Counted from the first letter of the stretch, positions 52,379-62,036 are shown. The stretch is 64,000 bases of DNA from an uncultured Prevotellaceae bacterium (GCA_902776545.1 CACYQO010000003.1:62001-126000); one strand, 5' to 3'. Numbers and translations are program-made. The notes: generated from the sequence alone by a model not told the origin.

Positions 52379-52385
52379 CGAAAAA

Positions 52386-52454
52386 GTGTGAAATTTACCA
52401 TAATTTTCACACCCTATTAGTGTAGATTTCACACCATTATTGTATTTTTCACAC
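52386..52454. promoter_or_regulatory. Repeated TTCACAC motif upstream of the regulator promoter
   Basis: TTCACAC at 52406, 52428 and 52448 (22 and 20 bp apart) plus the inverted GTGTGAA at 52386. Direct repeats about two turns apart are typical AraC-family sites. The remaining part of 52455-52590 shows nothing further. Confidence 0.5.
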
Positions 52455-52590
52455 TTTCATTCAGTTATTATGATTAACTTTGCATCAGAAATCATAACCA
52501 CATCATAACCGATAGATTTAAAAATTTAACCGAACCATTAGAACCATGTATTAGTTTCAATCGTAAAAAAGATTGTTTTATGATCGATCA

Positions 52591-52620
52591 ATGGCGTGTT
52601 AGTCAAGACTAGCACGCCAT
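52591..52620. terminator. Hairpin terminator 3' of typA
   Basis: ATGGCGTGTTAGT-caag-ACTAGCACGCCAT pairs over 13 bp with one G-U-type mismatch. It lies 48 bp after the typA stop; T-rich sequence follows on the minus strand only about 20 nt later. Confidence 0.65.
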
Positions 52621-52667
52621 AGTTCATTTTGGATGATTACGCATCAGTAGCCGATGCGAACATCACT

Positions 52668-54476
52668 CTACCCGCGTTGGATATTATATTTCTTGCGCTG
52701 ATCGTGATCGAGGATGGTCTTGCGCATACGCATCGACTTCGGAGTGACCTCTACAAGTTCATCCTGCTTGATGTATTCGAGACATTCCTCGAGCGACATC
52801 ACAGTCTTGGGAATAATGCGGGCCTTCTCGTCAGTTCCTGAGGCACGGACATTCGTGAGTTGCTTGGCCTTACAGACGTTGACCACGAGATCGTTGTCGT
52901 GGACATGTTCGCCCACCACCTGACCAGCATAGACATCCTCACCCGGATCGATGAAGAACTTACCACGATCCTGCAATTTGTCGATGGCATAGGCAAAGGC
53001 GTTACCCGTATCCATAGAAATCATCGAACCGTTGACACGGCGCTCTATCTCACCCTTGTAAGGCTGATACTCCTTGAAACGGTGGGCCATGATGGCTTCA
53101 CCCTGACTGGCCGTCAGCACGTTGGTACGTAAACCGATAATACCACGAGACGGTATATCGAACTCGATGTTCACACGTTCGCCCTGACTCTCCATCGACG
53201 TCATCTCACCCTTACGACGGGTGACCATGTCGATCATCTTCGAGGAGAACTCCTCGGGCACGTTGATGGTCAGTTCCTCAATGGGTTCGCACTTCTGACC
53301 ATTGATCTCCTTGTAAATCACCTGAGGCTGTCCCACCTGCAACTCATAGCCCTCACGACGCATGGTCTCAACGAGGACGGAGAGATGAAGCACGCCACGA
53401 CCAGAGACGATCCATTTATCGGTAGAGTCCTCAAAAGGCTCGACGCGCAGGGCAAGGTTCTTCTCGAGTTCCTTCTCCAAACGGTCGTTGATGTGACGTG
53501 AAGTGACAAACTTACCTTCCTTACCGAAGAAAGGCGAGTCGTTGATGGTGAAGAGCATCGACATGGTGGGTTCGTCGATGGCGATAGGTGCCAAAGGCTC
53601 CGGGTTCTCAAGGTCGCAGATAGTGTCACCTATCTCAAACTTATCCAGTCCGATGACGGCGCAGATATCACCACAGTCCACCGAATCTGTACGCACATGG
53701 CCCATTCCCTCGAAGGTGTGAAGTTCCTTGATTTTCGTCTTTTCGATAGAACCATCACGATGGGCGATGGTCACCTGCATGCCGTCTTTCAGAGAACCAC
53801 GATGCACACGACCCACGGCGATACGCCCCTGATAACTTGAGTAGTCGAGCGAGGTAATGAGCATCTGCGGGGTTCCTTCTATCTGCTGTGGAGCAGGGAT
53901 TACCTCGATGATCTTATCTAATAAATAGGTGATATTGTCGGTGGGGGTGCGGAAGTCCTCACCCATCCAGCCGTTCTTGGCAGAGCCATACACCACGGGG
54001 AAGTCGAGCTGATCCTCAGTGGCGTTGAGTGAGAACATGAGGTCGAACACCATCTCGTAGACTTCTTCCGGACGGCAGTTGGGCTTGTCCACCTTGTTTA
54101 CCACGACGATGGGTTTGAGACCTATCTGAAGGGCCTTCTGAAGTACGAAGCGCGTCTGGGGCATCGGGCCTTCGAAGGCATCGACGAGCAGCAGACAGCC
54201 GTCGGCCATATTGAGCACGCGCTCCACCTCACCACCGAAGTCAGAGTGTCCCGGGGTGTCGATGATATTGATCTTGACGCCCTTCCAGTTGATACTGACG
54301 TTCTTTGAAAGAATGGTGATACCTCGCTCACGCTCCAAGTCGTTAGCATCCAACACCTGATTGCTGAGGTTCTGTCCCTCACGGAAGAGATTGCCTGCGA
54401 GCATCATCTTGTCCACGAGTGTCGTCTTACCGTGGTCTACATGCGCAATAATTGCGATATTCCTGATATCCTGCAT
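52668..54476 (-). CDS. typA: Ribosome-associated GTPase TypA/BipA
   Basis: 602 residues from ATG 54476, starting [20 protein letters not shown] with the G1 loop at residues 11-18. [21 protein letters not shown] (G3) and [12 protein letters not shown] (G4) complete the GTPase domain, followed by the EF-Tu-like beta barrel and EF-G-like domains ([40 protein letters not shown]) and the TypA C-terminal domain ([18 protein letters not shown]). It binds the 70S ribosome and aids ribosome assembly and stress adaptation. Monocistronic, divergent from rpsO. Confidence 0.97.
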   Translation of the reverse strand: MQDIRNIAIIAHVDHGKTTLVDKMMLAGNLFREGQNLSNQVLDANDLERERGITILSKNVSINWKGVKINIIDTPGHSDFGGEVERVLNMADGCLLLVDAFEGPMPQTRFVLQKALQIGLKPIVVVNKVDKPNCRPEEVYEMVFDLMFSLNATEDQLDFPVVYGSAKNGWMGEDFRTPTDNITYLLDKIIEVIPAPQQIEGTPQMLITSLDYSSYQGRIAVGRVHRGSLKDGMQVTIAHRDGSIEKTKIKELHTFEGMGHVRTDSVDCGDICAVIGLDKFEIGDTICDLENPEPLAPIAIDEPTMSMLFTINDSPFFGKEGKFVTSRHINDRLEKELEKNLALRVEPFEDSTDKWIVSGRGVLHLSVLVETMRREGYELQVGQPQVIYKEINGQKCEPIEELTINVPEEFSSKMIDMVTRRKGEMTSMESQGERVNIEFDIPSRGIIGLRTNVLTASQGEAIMAHRFKEYQPYKGEIERRVNGSMISMDTGNAFAYAIDKLQDRGKFFIDPGEDVYAGQVVGEHVHDNDLVVNVCKAKQLTNVRASGTDEKARIIPKTVMSLEECLEYIKQDELVEVTPKSMRMRKTILDHDQRKKYNIQRG

Positions 54477-54500
54477 AGTCATTTCCTTTATTTGCGGGTG

Positions 54501-54508
54501 CAAAATTA
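54501..54508 (-). promoter_or_regulatory. Predicted promoter box, typA
   Basis: TAATTTTG on the minus strand, 24 bp before ATG 54476. It supports that start over one 9 codons upstream. Confidence 0.55.
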
Positions 54509-54518
54509 CACATTTTTA

Positions 54519-54594
54519 GGCACGAATTACACGAATTTCACGAATATTTTGCAAAAAGTGGTCATTTTTTCGTGTATTTCGCGAAATTCGTGCC
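54519..54594. repeat. CACGAATT-armed palindromic element between typA and rpsO
   Basis: Arms GGCACGAATTACACGAATT.. and its complement, built of 8-9-base CACGAATTT units, with a centre of about 23 nt. It lies between two divergent promoters. Confidence 0.87.
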
Positions 54595-54601
54595 ACAAAT
54601 A

Positions 54602-54633
54602 TTTGGCAGAAAAGGGAAAATGTAGTACCTTTG
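54602..54633 (+). promoter_or_regulatory. Predicted rpsO promoter
   Basis: TTTG (54602), 20 bp, TACCTTTG (54626-54633): an exact consensus match. The leader is about 105 nt, long enough for S15 autoregulation, although no specific structure is claimed. Confidence 0.72.
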
Positions 54634-54746
54634 CAGCCGCATTTCGGAAAATCCGGAGCATCTGATGACGTAAACCGGCTGGTGATTAGGCCAGAATCGC
54701 GTCTGAAGGATGTATTTGCAAACAACATTTAATCACATTAAAAATT

Positions 54747-55016
54747 ATGTATTTAGACAAAGCCAAGAAGCAGGAGATCTTCGGTCAGTATGGCAAGAGC
54801 ACTACCGACACTGGTTCTGCAGAGGCACAGATTGCCCTCTTCAGCTATCGCATCTCTCACCTGACAGAGCACCTGAAGAAGAATCACAAGGACCACAACA
54901 CCGCCCGTTCGCTGACGATGCTCGTTGGTAAGCGCCGTAAGCTGCTGAAGTATCTCTACAATAACGATATCAATCGTTATCGTGCTATCATCAAGGCCCT
55001 CGGCCTCCGCAAGTAA
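54747..55016 (+). CDS. rpsO: 30S ribosomal protein S15
   Basis: 89 residues, the universal S15 length. Key segments are DTGSAEAQIALFSYRISHLTEHLK, the HNTARSLTMLVGKRRKLLKYL block that contacts 16S rRNA helix 22, and a C-terminal NRYRAIIKALGLRK. It binds the platform of the small subunit early in assembly. A strong promoter lies upstream and a strong terminator directly downstream, so it is monocistronic here. Confidence 0.98.
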   Translation: MYLDKAKKQEIFGQYGKSTTDTGSAEAQIALFSYRISHLTEHLKKNHKDHNTARSLTMLVGKRRKLLKYLYNNDINRYRAIIKALGLRK

Positions 55017-55023
55017 GCCAATT

Positions 55024-55054
55024 AAAAGCCTCGCAGTTGCGAGGCTTTTTTATT
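55024..55054 (+). terminator. rpsO terminator
   Basis: AAAAGCCTCGCA / TGCGAGGCTTTTTT hairpin with a run of T. A related G/C hairpin (CTCGC / GCGAG, 55065-55079) spans the stop of the convergent GH28 gene. Confidence 0.9.
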
Positions 55055-55068
55055 AAAGGCCGGTCTCG

Positions 55069-56574
55069 CTAATCGCGAGCCTTTATTATTTTTACGTTTT
55101 CACGAGAGACATTCTCCGTCACATTGCAGAACACGGCATCCTCTTTGGCACGGATAGTGATGTTCTTCAGACGGATATTGTCGATGGGCATCTCGGGGAG
55201 GCCATTGAACTCCATAGCCCGGCCCGCACCATTGCAGATGACATTCTCAATAAAGATATTACGGAAAATGGGTGTGGTCTCGTCAACAGGCGCCTTCGTC
55301 GTATTGTCTGGTACGATGCCTGCAGCCTTCACCTCGGAGACGGACTTACCACTGTAGTACATATTGAATGTGATAGCATCGGTGATGATATCCATCATCG
55401 AGATATTACGGATATAGATATTCTCCACAATACCACCACGACCACGCTTCGACTTGAAGCGCAGCCCCACATCAGTACCCAGGAACTGGCAGTTGGAGAC
55501 CATGAAGTTACGCACGCCACCGCTCATCTCTGAGCCCACGACAAAGCCGCCATGACCTGCAAAGACCGTACAACCGTCGACAACGACATTCTCACAAGGC
55601 CTGCCACGCTTACGTCCGTCGGCATCCTTACCGCTTTTGATGCAGATGCCATCGTCACCGGCATCGAAACGGGAGTTGACGATGAGGGCGTTCTTACACG
55701 ACTCGAGGTCGAGGGCATCACCGTTCTGGGCGTATGAGGGGTTACGCGCGAGTACATTATCTATAATAATATTCTCACACATCAGCGGATGGATGTTCCA
55801 AGCAGGGGAGTTCTGGAAGATGACACCCTGCAGCAGCACGTTCTTACAACTGACAAGGCTGATCATCACCGGACGCAGGAAACGATGGATGGCTTCCCAC
55901 TCCTCGTCGGTCTTAGCTGTGGGCACGTTGAGTTCGGCCCCTTTCTCACCACGGGCATAACTCTCTGAGGGCACCCAGTAGTCGTCACGCAACTGGATGC
56001 CACCAGGACGCCGGATGACGTCCTTCCACATACCTTCCGACACCTTCGGACGCTTGACAGGCCGCCAATACTGTCCGTTGCCATCGATGACACCTTCGCC
56101 CGTGATGGAGATGTTCGTAGCTCCCACGGCAGACAGAGGCGACTGACAACGACGGGTGTCGAGTCCTTCAAACGAGGTCTTAATAATCGGATAGAGAGTC
56201 TCGTCGGCAGCAAACCGGATGACAGCCCCCATCTCGAGATGAAGGTCGATATTACTCTTGAGAACGATGGGGCCAGTGAACCACACACCGGCAGGCACGA
56301 CGAGGTGTCCCCCACCCTTCGCCGTCAAAGACTCGACAGCCTGAGCAAAGGCATCCGTACAGAGGCTGATGCCTGTAGGATCGGCACCAAAGTCTTTCAG
56401 ACAGACCTGATTGTTGGGGATGACAGGCGCTTTCACTTCCGGCATCTCAAACGGCAGGTTTTCCGTGTATTTCCTGTAAGGATTCTGTGCGTTCAGACAG
56501 AGGGACACACACAGACAAAGGGACAGGATGATTGTCTTTTTAGACAGAAGGACATAAGTACATATTTTTTTCAT
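55069..56574 (-). CDS. Glycoside hydrolase family 28 (polygalacturonase-like)
   Basis: 501 residues from ATG 56574; signal peptide about 1-28 (IILSLCLCVSLCLNA). The right-handed beta-helix carries GH28 signatures in the second half: NGDALDLES, RFDAGDDGICIKSGKD (catalytic Asp pair), VFAGHGGFVVGSE (catalytic His region) and LRFKSKRGRGG. NVVIPAGVW-like HLVVPAGVWFTGPI and LHLEMGAVIRFA mark the N-terminal part. It should hydrolyse alpha-1,4-galacturonide links or related pectin fragments in the periplasm, which agrees with the uronate genes kduI and the ExuT-like transporter 19 kb away. ATG 56601 is an alternative start. Confidence 0.92.
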   Translation of the reverse strand: MKKICTYVLLSKKTIILSLCLCVSLCLNAQNPYRKYTENLPFEMPEVKAPVIPNNQVCLKDFGADPTGISLCTDAFAQAVESLTAKGGGHLVVPAGVWFTGPIVLKSNIDLHLEMGAVIRFAADETLYPIIKTSFEGLDTRRCQSPLSAVGATNISITGEGVIDGNGQYWRPVKRPKVSEGMWKDVIRRPGGIQLRDDYWVPSESYARGEKGAELNVPTAKTDEEWEAIHRFLRPVMISLVSCKNVLLQGVIFQNSPAWNIHPLMCENIIIDNVLARNPSYAQNGDALDLESCKNALIVNSRFDAGDDGICIKSGKDADGRKRGRPCENVVVDGCTVFAGHGGFVVGSEMSGGVRNFMVSNCQFLGTDVGLRFKSKRGRGGIVENIYIRNISMMDIITDAITFNMYYSGKSVSEVKAAGIVPDNTTKAPVDETTPIFRNIFIENVICNGAGRAMEFNGLPEMPIDNIRLKNITIRAKEDAVFCNVTENVSRENVKIIKARD

Positions 56575-56607
56575 TTTGATTTGTTTTTTAGTTATTCTCA
56601 TTTGTTT

Positions 56608-57012
56608 TTATTGTTGGATCTCTTTGAGAGGTATCATCACGAAGTCGCGCTCATACATCAGCGGATGGGGAATCTGGAGGTTGGGCGTATCGATGTTCAG
56701 CTCGTCGAAGAGCAGGATATCGATGTCAATGGGACGGTCACGATAACCTTTGCCCTTGTAGTGACGCCCGAGTTCACGCTCTATCTGTTGGGTGACCTGA
56801 AGCACCTGCCGGGGAAGGAGTGTTGTCTCACAGTAGATGGCACAGTTGAGGAACTTGTTGCCTGACGTGAATCCCCAGGGTTCTGTCTCGATAACAGACG
56901 ACTGGCGGATGACCGGCCCAACCCGTTCGCCAATGAGTTCAATGGCCCGAGCCAGCTTCGCCGCCCTGTCACCCTGGTTACTCCCCAGTCCCAAATACAA
57001 CTTGTGAACCAT
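56608..57012 (-). CDS. folK: 6-hydroxymethyl-dihydropterin pyrophosphokinase (HPPK)
   Basis: 134 residues. LGLGSNQGDRAAKLARAI, SSVIETEPWG, FLNCAIYCET, the metal-binding RPIDIDILLFD and IPHPLMYERDFVMIPL are the HPPK family signature. It transfers pyrophosphate from ATP to the product of FolB (encoded at 32160). A palindromic element separates it from queA upstream. Confidence 0.95.
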   Translation of the reverse strand: MVHKLYLGLGSNQGDRAAKLARAIELIGERVGPVIRQSSVIETEPWGFTSGNKFLNCAIYCETTLLPRQVLQVTQQIERELGRHYKGKGYRDRPIDIDILLFDELNIDTPNLQIPHPLMYERDFVMIPLKEIQQ

Positions 57013-57027
57013 ACGCTTTTATTTTTT

Positions 57028-57131
57028 GTTTACAGTTTACAGTTTACGGTTTACAGTTGATTACCTCGCAAGCCCTCTTTTCCACCTTCAGTGTATTCAT
57101 CTGTAAACTGTAAACAGTAAACCGTAAACTG
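57028..57131. repeat. GTTTACA-armed palindromic element between queA and folK
   Basis: Left arm of ACAGTTT heptamers, core TTGATTACC...GTGTATTCATC, right arm of complementary CTGTAAA heptamers. The core contains the complement of GAGGGCTTGC, shared with the element at 34251. Confidence 0.9.
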
Positions 57132-57134
57132 AAA

Positions 57135-58253
57135 TTAATCATCCACTATTAATAAAGCATCACCGAAGCATCCGAACTTATAGCCATTCTTAACTGCCTT
57201 GGTGTAACACTCATACACATTGTCGTAACCGCCGAACGACGCCTGGATCATCATCATCGGCGACTCAGGATGATAGAAGTTGGCCACGAGGGCGTTGGAC
57301 ATGCCGAACTCATACGGCGGGAAAATAAACTTGTTGGTCCAGCCTTCGAACTCCTTCAACAGTCCGTCGGTACCCACAGCGCTCTCCGTAGCACGGGCGG
57401 TACTCACACCGACACAGCACACACGGTGACCTGCCTCCTTCGTGCGGTTCACGATCTCACAGGCCTCCTTGTCAACGAACATCTGTTCTGACGACATTTT
57501 GTGCTTTGTCAGATCCTCAACCTCGATGGCATCGAAATTGCCGAGTCCACAGTGCAGAGTGATATAAGCGAAGTTGATGCCACGGATCTCCATACGCTTC
57601 AACAGTTCACGGCTGAAATGCAGACCTGTCGCAGGAGCTGTGACGGCACCCTCTTTCTTGGCATAGATAGTCTGGAAGAGCTCCATATCCTCAGGCACAG
57701 CGGGACGACGGTCGATGATATAACGGGGCAGTGGGGCTGCACCCAGGGCGAAGAGCTCCTGTTTGAACTCATCGTGGGGACAGTCATAAAGAAATCGCAG
57801 CGTACGTCCACGGCTCGTGGTATTGTCGATGACCTCAGCCACCATCGGACCATCGTCCTCGAAGAAGAGTTTGTTGCCGATACGGATTTTACGGGCAGGT
57901 TCCACGAGCACATCCCAAAGACGGAGGTCACGGTTCAGCTCACGCAACAGAAACACCTCAATCTTCGCGTCGGTCTTCTCCTTCGTACCATAGAGACGAG
58001 CAGGGAACACCTTCGTGTCGTTGAAGATGAACGTGTCATCCTCATCGAAATAGTCGAGGATATTGCGGAAGTCGAGATAGAGAGGATTACCTTCTTCGTC
58101 TGTCAGGTCGTTGCCTTCCTCATCCTGCTTGGCCATCTCGATCTTCCCACTCTTGCGGTGGAGAACCATCAGCCGGCACTCGTCGCGATGGGCAGTAGGC
58201 TCCAGGGCGACCAGCTCCTCAGGGAGCCTAAACTTAAACTGTGATAACTTCAT
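57135..58253 (-). CDS. queA: S-adenosylmethionine:tRNA ribosyltransferase-isomerase
   Basis: 372 residues. MKLSQFKFRLPEELVALEP, DDTFIFNDTKVFPARLYG, RYIIDRRPAVPEDMELFQTIYAKKEGAVTAPATGLHFS, FAYITLHCGLGNF and NKFIFPPYEFGMSNALVANFYHPESPMMM are QueA signatures. It adds the ribosyl group of SAM to preQ1 in tRNA on the way to queuosine. An insert MAKQDEEGNDLTDEEGN before the first domain is also usual in Bacteroidetes relatives, as I recall. It follows truB by 48 bp of heptamers. Confidence 0.96.
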   Translation of the reverse strand: MKLSQFKFRLPEELVALEPTAHRDECRLMVLHRKSGKIEMAKQDEEGNDLTDEEGNPLYLDFRNILDYFDEDDTFIFNDTKVFPARLYGTKEKTDAKIEVFLLRELNRDLRLWDVLVEPARKIRIGNKLFFEDDGPMVAEVIDNTTSRGRTLRFLYDCPHDEFKQELFALGAAPLPRYIIDRRPAVPEDMELFQTIYAKKEGAVTAPATGLHFSRELLKRMEIRGINFAYITLHCGLGNFDAIEVEDLTKHKMSSEQMFVDKEACEIVNRTKEAGHRVCCVGVSTARATESAVGTDGLLKEFEGWTNKFIFPPYEFGMSNALVANFYHPESPMMMIQASFGGYDNVYECYTKAVKNGYKFGCFGDALLIVDD

Positions 58254-58260
58254 TATATTT

Positions 58261-58305
58261 TTGAACTTTGAACTTTAAACTTTGAACTTTGAACTTTATG
58301 ATTAC
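58261..58305. repeat. TTTGAAC heptamer half-element with GATTAC
   Basis: Five TTTGAAC units followed by TATGATTACT, spanning the gap before queA and the truB stop. Confidence 0.85.
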
Positions 58306-59003
58306 TGTTCTATGTCCTGGGCATCGAGCCAAGCAGGAAACTCGTCGAACGTGAGGCAGTCCTCGATGCGGACCTCACCGACACGGGTGCGACAGAGAGC
58401 TGTCAGGTAAGCCCCACTACCCAAAGCCTGGCCGATGTCACGAGCCAGCGAACGGATATATGTGCCTTTGCCACAGACCACACGGATGGACATCTGCATC
58501 GTCGAAAAGTCGAAATCCGTGAGCTCGAGTTCATCGATACGCACAGGCTTCGCAGCGAGTTCCACCTCCTTTCCTTTACGGGCGAGGTCATAAGCCCTGT
58601 CACCAGCCACCATACACGCAGAGAAAGCAGGAGGCACCTGCATGATATCACCAACAAAGCGTGGCAGCGTCTCAAGGATCAGTTCACGGGTGATATGTTC
58701 CGTCGGATAGGTGTTGTCCACCGCGTGTTCCATATCGTAGCTGGGCGTCGTGGCCCCTAACTGCAGGGTGGCCGTGTACTCCTTCGTGTGGAGTTGCAGC
58801 GTCTCAATCTGTTTGGTGGCCTTCCCCGTACAGAGAATCAGCACACCGGTTGCCAGCGGGTCGAGGGTGCCGGCATGTCCCATCTTCACCCGTTTCACAT
58901 GGAGCCGTTTCGACACTAAGTAGCGAATGTGCGCCAGTGCCCCAAAGCTCGTCATGCGATAGGGTTTGTTGATATAGATATAGGCTCCCTCGTTGAAGTT
59001 CAT
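58302..59003 (-). CDS. truB: tRNA pseudouridine-55 synthase
   Basis: 233 residues. YINKPYRMTSFGALAHIRYL, then VKMGHAGTLDPLATGVLILCTGKATK with the catalytic Asp, TTPSYDMEHAV, PPAFSACMVAGDRAYDLARKG and RVVCGKGTYIRSLARDIGQALG fit TruB. It makes pseudouridine 55 in the tRNA T-loop. The ATG directly abuts the uppP stop, so uppP-truB are coupled. Confidence 0.96.
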   Translation of the reverse strand: MNFNEGAYIYINKPYRMTSFGALAHIRYLVSKRLHVKRVKMGHAGTLDPLATGVLILCTGKATKQIETLQLHTKEYTATLQLGATTPSYDMEHAVDNTYPTEHITRELILETLPRFVGDIMQVPPAFSACMVAGDRAYDLARKGKEVELAAKPVRIDELELTDFDFSTMQMSIRVVCGKGTYIRSLARDIGQALGSGAYLTALCRTRVGEVRIEDCLTFDEFPAWLDAQDIEQ

Positions 59004-59861
59004 TTAATCGACCATTGTTAGGGAATGACCAGTGAGCAGCATCACGAGGATAATACCACCTACGATGATGCGATAGACGCCAAAGGCCTTGAAACCATAT
59101 TTGGACAGGAAAGCCACGAACCACTTCATTGCCAGCAACGCCACGATAAAAGCCACCACACAGCCAAGAATCAGCATCGTGATATTGTGCGTTGTTGCCC
59201 ACGAAGCATCTTCTTTCAGCAGATCGAGCAGATCGAGTAATGTAGCACCAGCCATCGTAGGCACAGCGAGGAAGAACGAGAACTCAGCAGCACGCTGACG
59301 TGTCAGTCCCTGGGTCATACCGCCAACGATGGTAGCCATAGAGCGCGATACGCCGGGGATGACGGATATACACTGATAAAGACCTATGCGGAAGGCCCGT
59401 TTCTCGTTGACCTTATTCGTCTCGGAGCCTTTGTTGAACAGCCGATCGCAAAAGAGCATGAACACGCCTCCGACTACGAGCATAATGGCCACGACGAGCA
59501 CGCTGTCGAGCATCCAGTCAAGCAGTCCTGACTTCTTGGCGGCCAGACCAATTACAATCGCAGGCAACACACCTACGATCAGCAGCCAGTAGAAGTAATA
59601 TCTGTGCTTCAGCTGCTGCCACAGCGAACTGCCCTCGGGCGCCGGTGTATTGTCAAACTTGAAAAACCGTTTCCAGTAAAGGCACACCACCGAGAGGATG
59701 GCGCCGAACTGGATGATAAAGGTGAAGGCGTGCACGAAGGCATCGCCCTGTGGAACACCCAGAAGATTCTGGGTGATGATCATGTGCCCCGTTGAAGATA
59801 CAGGCAGGAACTCCGTCAGTCCTTCAACGATAGCAATGATAACAGTCTGAATCCAATCCAT
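59004..59861 (-). CDS. uppP: Undecaprenyl-diphosphatase
   Basis: 285 residues with about 8 membrane helices. EGLTEFLPVSSTGHMII holds the first active-site motif; ISVIPGVSRSMATIVGGMTQGL holds the PGxSRSxxT motif; FFLAVPTMAGATLLDLL follows. It recycles undecaprenyl pyrophosphate to the carrier lipid for peptidoglycan and O-antigen. Upstream are a DUF3098 gene and ftsX in the order ftsX-DUF3098-uppP-truB-queA that I recall as conserved in Bacteroidetes; all run leftward. Confidence 0.96.
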   Translation of the reverse strand: MDWIQTVIIAIVEGLTEFLPVSSTGHMIITQNLLGVPQGDAFVHAFTFIIQFGAILSVVCLYWKRFFKFDNTPAPEGSSLWQQLKHRYYFYWLLIVGVLPAIVIGLAAKKSGLLDWMLDSVLVVAIMLVVGGVFMLFCDRLFNKGSETNKVNEKRAFRIGLYQCISVIPGVSRSMATIVGGMTQGLTRQRAAEFSFFLAVPTMAGATLLDLLDLLKEDASWATTHNITMLILGCVVAFIVALLAMKWFVAFLSKYGFKAFGVYRIIVGGIILVMLLTGHSLTMVD

Positions 59862-59865
59862 CTAT

Positions 59866-59915
59866 TAATTTACGATTTACGAATTTACAATTTACAAATT
59901 TACGAATTTACGATT
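59866..59915. repeat. TTTACGAA-type octamer repeat
   Basis: Five to six AATTTACG/AATTTACA units in the gap before uppP, reaching the last codons of the DUF3098 gene. Confidence 0.75.
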
Positions 59916-60132
59916 TTGGTTTGCGGATGACCGCATAGATCATTGACACAAAGCCCAGGAGGCATACCACCGGGGCCACTTTGATGCGACGTACGCTGAA
60001 GATGTCAGGCTCATAGGCTGTATCTGTAGAAGCCGGACCCGCCATCAGTAGAAAACCAACAATCACCACTGCCATGCCTATAGCCAGCAGGATGAAATTC
60101 GTCTTATCAAATGCAAAATTTCTTTTATCCAT
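59908..60132 (-). CDS. DUF3098 family small membrane protein
   Basis: 74 residues: a basic N-terminus (MDKRNFAFDKTNF), helix 1 (ILLAIGMAVVIVGFLLM), a polar loop with DIFSVRRIKVAP, helix 2 (VVCLLGFVSMIYAV) and a basic tail. This matches the DUF3098 proteins that follow ftsX in Bacteroidetes. Function is not known; a role near the divisome is inferred from context only. Confidence 0.85.
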   Translation of the reverse strand: MDKRNFAFDKTNFILLAIGMAVVIVGFLLMAGPASTDTAYEPDIFSVRRIKVAPVVCLLGFVSMIYAVIRKPKS

Positions 60133-60142
60133 ATTTATTTAA

Positions 60143-60184
60143 TGTAATTACTCCTTTACTCCTGTCTCCTGACTCCTGTCTCCT
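60143..60184. repeat. GTCAGGA-type heptamer half-element
   Basis: GTAATTACTCC followed by four CTCCTGT/CTCCTGA heptamers between ftsX and the DUF3098 gene. The unit equals that of the S23-bearing unit. Confidence 0.78.
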
Positions 60185-60990
60185 TAAATCTTATACAATT
60201 CGCCTGCGGGCATGCGGAGGAAACGGTTCACGGAGATGTAGGAACACGTCAGCGTGATGACCAGTCCGAACACCAGTACAGCCAATCCCGTGATGATCAG
60301 CTCGCGCCAGGTGATGACGAGTTGAATGCCCGGCTCGTAGTAGTAGAGCGCATAGACACCACTTCCCAACACGATAATGGCAATCAGGGCAGCAAGAATG
60401 CCCACGAGCAGCGCCTGCTTCATAAATGGCCCGCGAATGAATCCCCACGAGGCACCCACCAACTTCATCGTGTGAATGAGAAAACGGCGCGAATAGACAC
60501 TCAGTCGCACCGTGTTGTTGATGAGCGAGAATGAAATGAACGTCAGCAGCACAGCCAGCACCAGTAACAGGATGTTCAATTTTGCAAGGTTACGGTTCAC
60601 GCTGTCTACCAGGTCCACTTGATAGGCCACGTCCGTCACCTTCGGATTCTTCCTGAGTTCTTCACCGATCCACACCAGTGAGTCGGCATTGGCATAGTCG
60701 GAGTGCAACTGCAACTCGAGTGTGGCCGGGAACGGGTTCATGCCGAGGAACTCCGAGGGATCGGAACCCATCGCCTCTGTCTGTTCCTTCAGGGCCTGTT
60801 CACGGCTAATGTAGTGGATCTCTTTCGAGAACGGGCGATGGATGAGGTTCTGCTGGAACTGCTCGGCATCGCCCACGCTGACCTCGTCGTTGAGCACGAC
60901 TGTCACCGTCAGATTCTCCTTGACCCACTGCGACAGGTTGCGCGATGTCTGCACAGAGAACACCACTAAACCCAGCAGCACAAGCACCAT
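60184..60990 (-). CDS. ftsX: Cell division protein FtsX (N-terminus apparently disrupted)
   Basis: 268 residues from ATG 60990. Topology is FtsX-like: helix 1 (MVLVLLGLVVFSV), a periplasmic domain of about 115 residues (WVKENLTVTVVLNDE, REQALKEQTEAMG, FPATLELQL), then three helices and the final VNRFLRMPAGELYKI. With FtsE it would activate peptidoglycan hydrolases at the septum. Residues GSTA precede this ATG in frame and complete the usual STAMVLVLLG motif, but a TGA follows further up. An out-of-frame ATG at 61037 (MKRRREKTG) sits properly behind the promoter. One or more small indels at 60995-61030 seem to have cut off the basic N-terminus, unless the assembly is wrong. Confidence 0.87.
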   Translation of the reverse strand: MVLVLLGLVVFSVQTSRNLSQWVKENLTVTVVLNDEVSVGDAEQFQQNLIHRPFSKEIHYISREQALKEQTEAMGSDPSEFLGMNPFPATLELQLHSDYANADSLVWIGEELRKNPKVTDVAYQVDLVDSVNRNLAKLNILLLVLAVLLTFISFSLINNTVRLSVYSRRFLIHTMKLVGASWGFIRGPFMKQALLVGILAALIAIIVLGSGVYALYYYEPGIQLVITWRELIITGLAVLVFGLVITLTCSYISVNRFLRMPAGELYKI

Positions 60991-61072
60991 CGCTGTACTG
61001 CCTGCCGGTGGCCAGTCTTCTCACGTCGTCTTTTCATGTAGGTTTACGTACGTAATCTTTTGAATTCGGGTG

Positions 61073-61104
61073 CAAAATTACATTAAAATTTTTGCAACAC
61101 CAAA
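61073..61104 (-). promoter_or_regulatory. Predicted ftsX promoter (overlaps a divergent promoter)
   Basis: On the minus strand TTTG (61104-61101), 20 bp, TAATTTTG (61080-61073): full consensus. Confidence 0.65.
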
Positions 61105-61122
61105 AAAATTAATGTAATTTTG
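61091..61122 (+). promoter_or_regulatory. Predicted radical SAM gene promoter
   Basis: TTTG (61091), 20 bp, TAATTTTG (61115-61122), ending 8 bp before ATG 61131, so nearly leaderless. It interleaves with the ftsX promoter. Confidence 0.7.
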
Positions 61123-61130
61123 CACCCCGT

Positions 61131-61994
<864 letters not shown>

Positions 61995-62036
61995 CAAACG
62001 AATCCCTGCCGTGTTTGGCAGGGATTCGTTTTTTAT
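61995..62036. terminator. Bidirectional terminator, radical SAM / LpxA-like gene
   Basis: AACGAATCCCTGCC-gtgttt-GGCAGGGATTCGTT with T/A tracts on both sides. Confidence 0.92.

Noticed and set aside
54634..54746. Riboswitch or defined S15-binding leader before rpsO
   Set aside because: No recognisable aptamer or pseudoknot could be traced by eye; only the leader length is suggestive.
60806..61024. Separate 72-codon gene upstream of ftsX
   Set aside because: It overlaps the FtsX frame and shows no protein-like pattern beyond its first residues (RRLATGR), which may be a displaced piece of the FtsX N-terminus.
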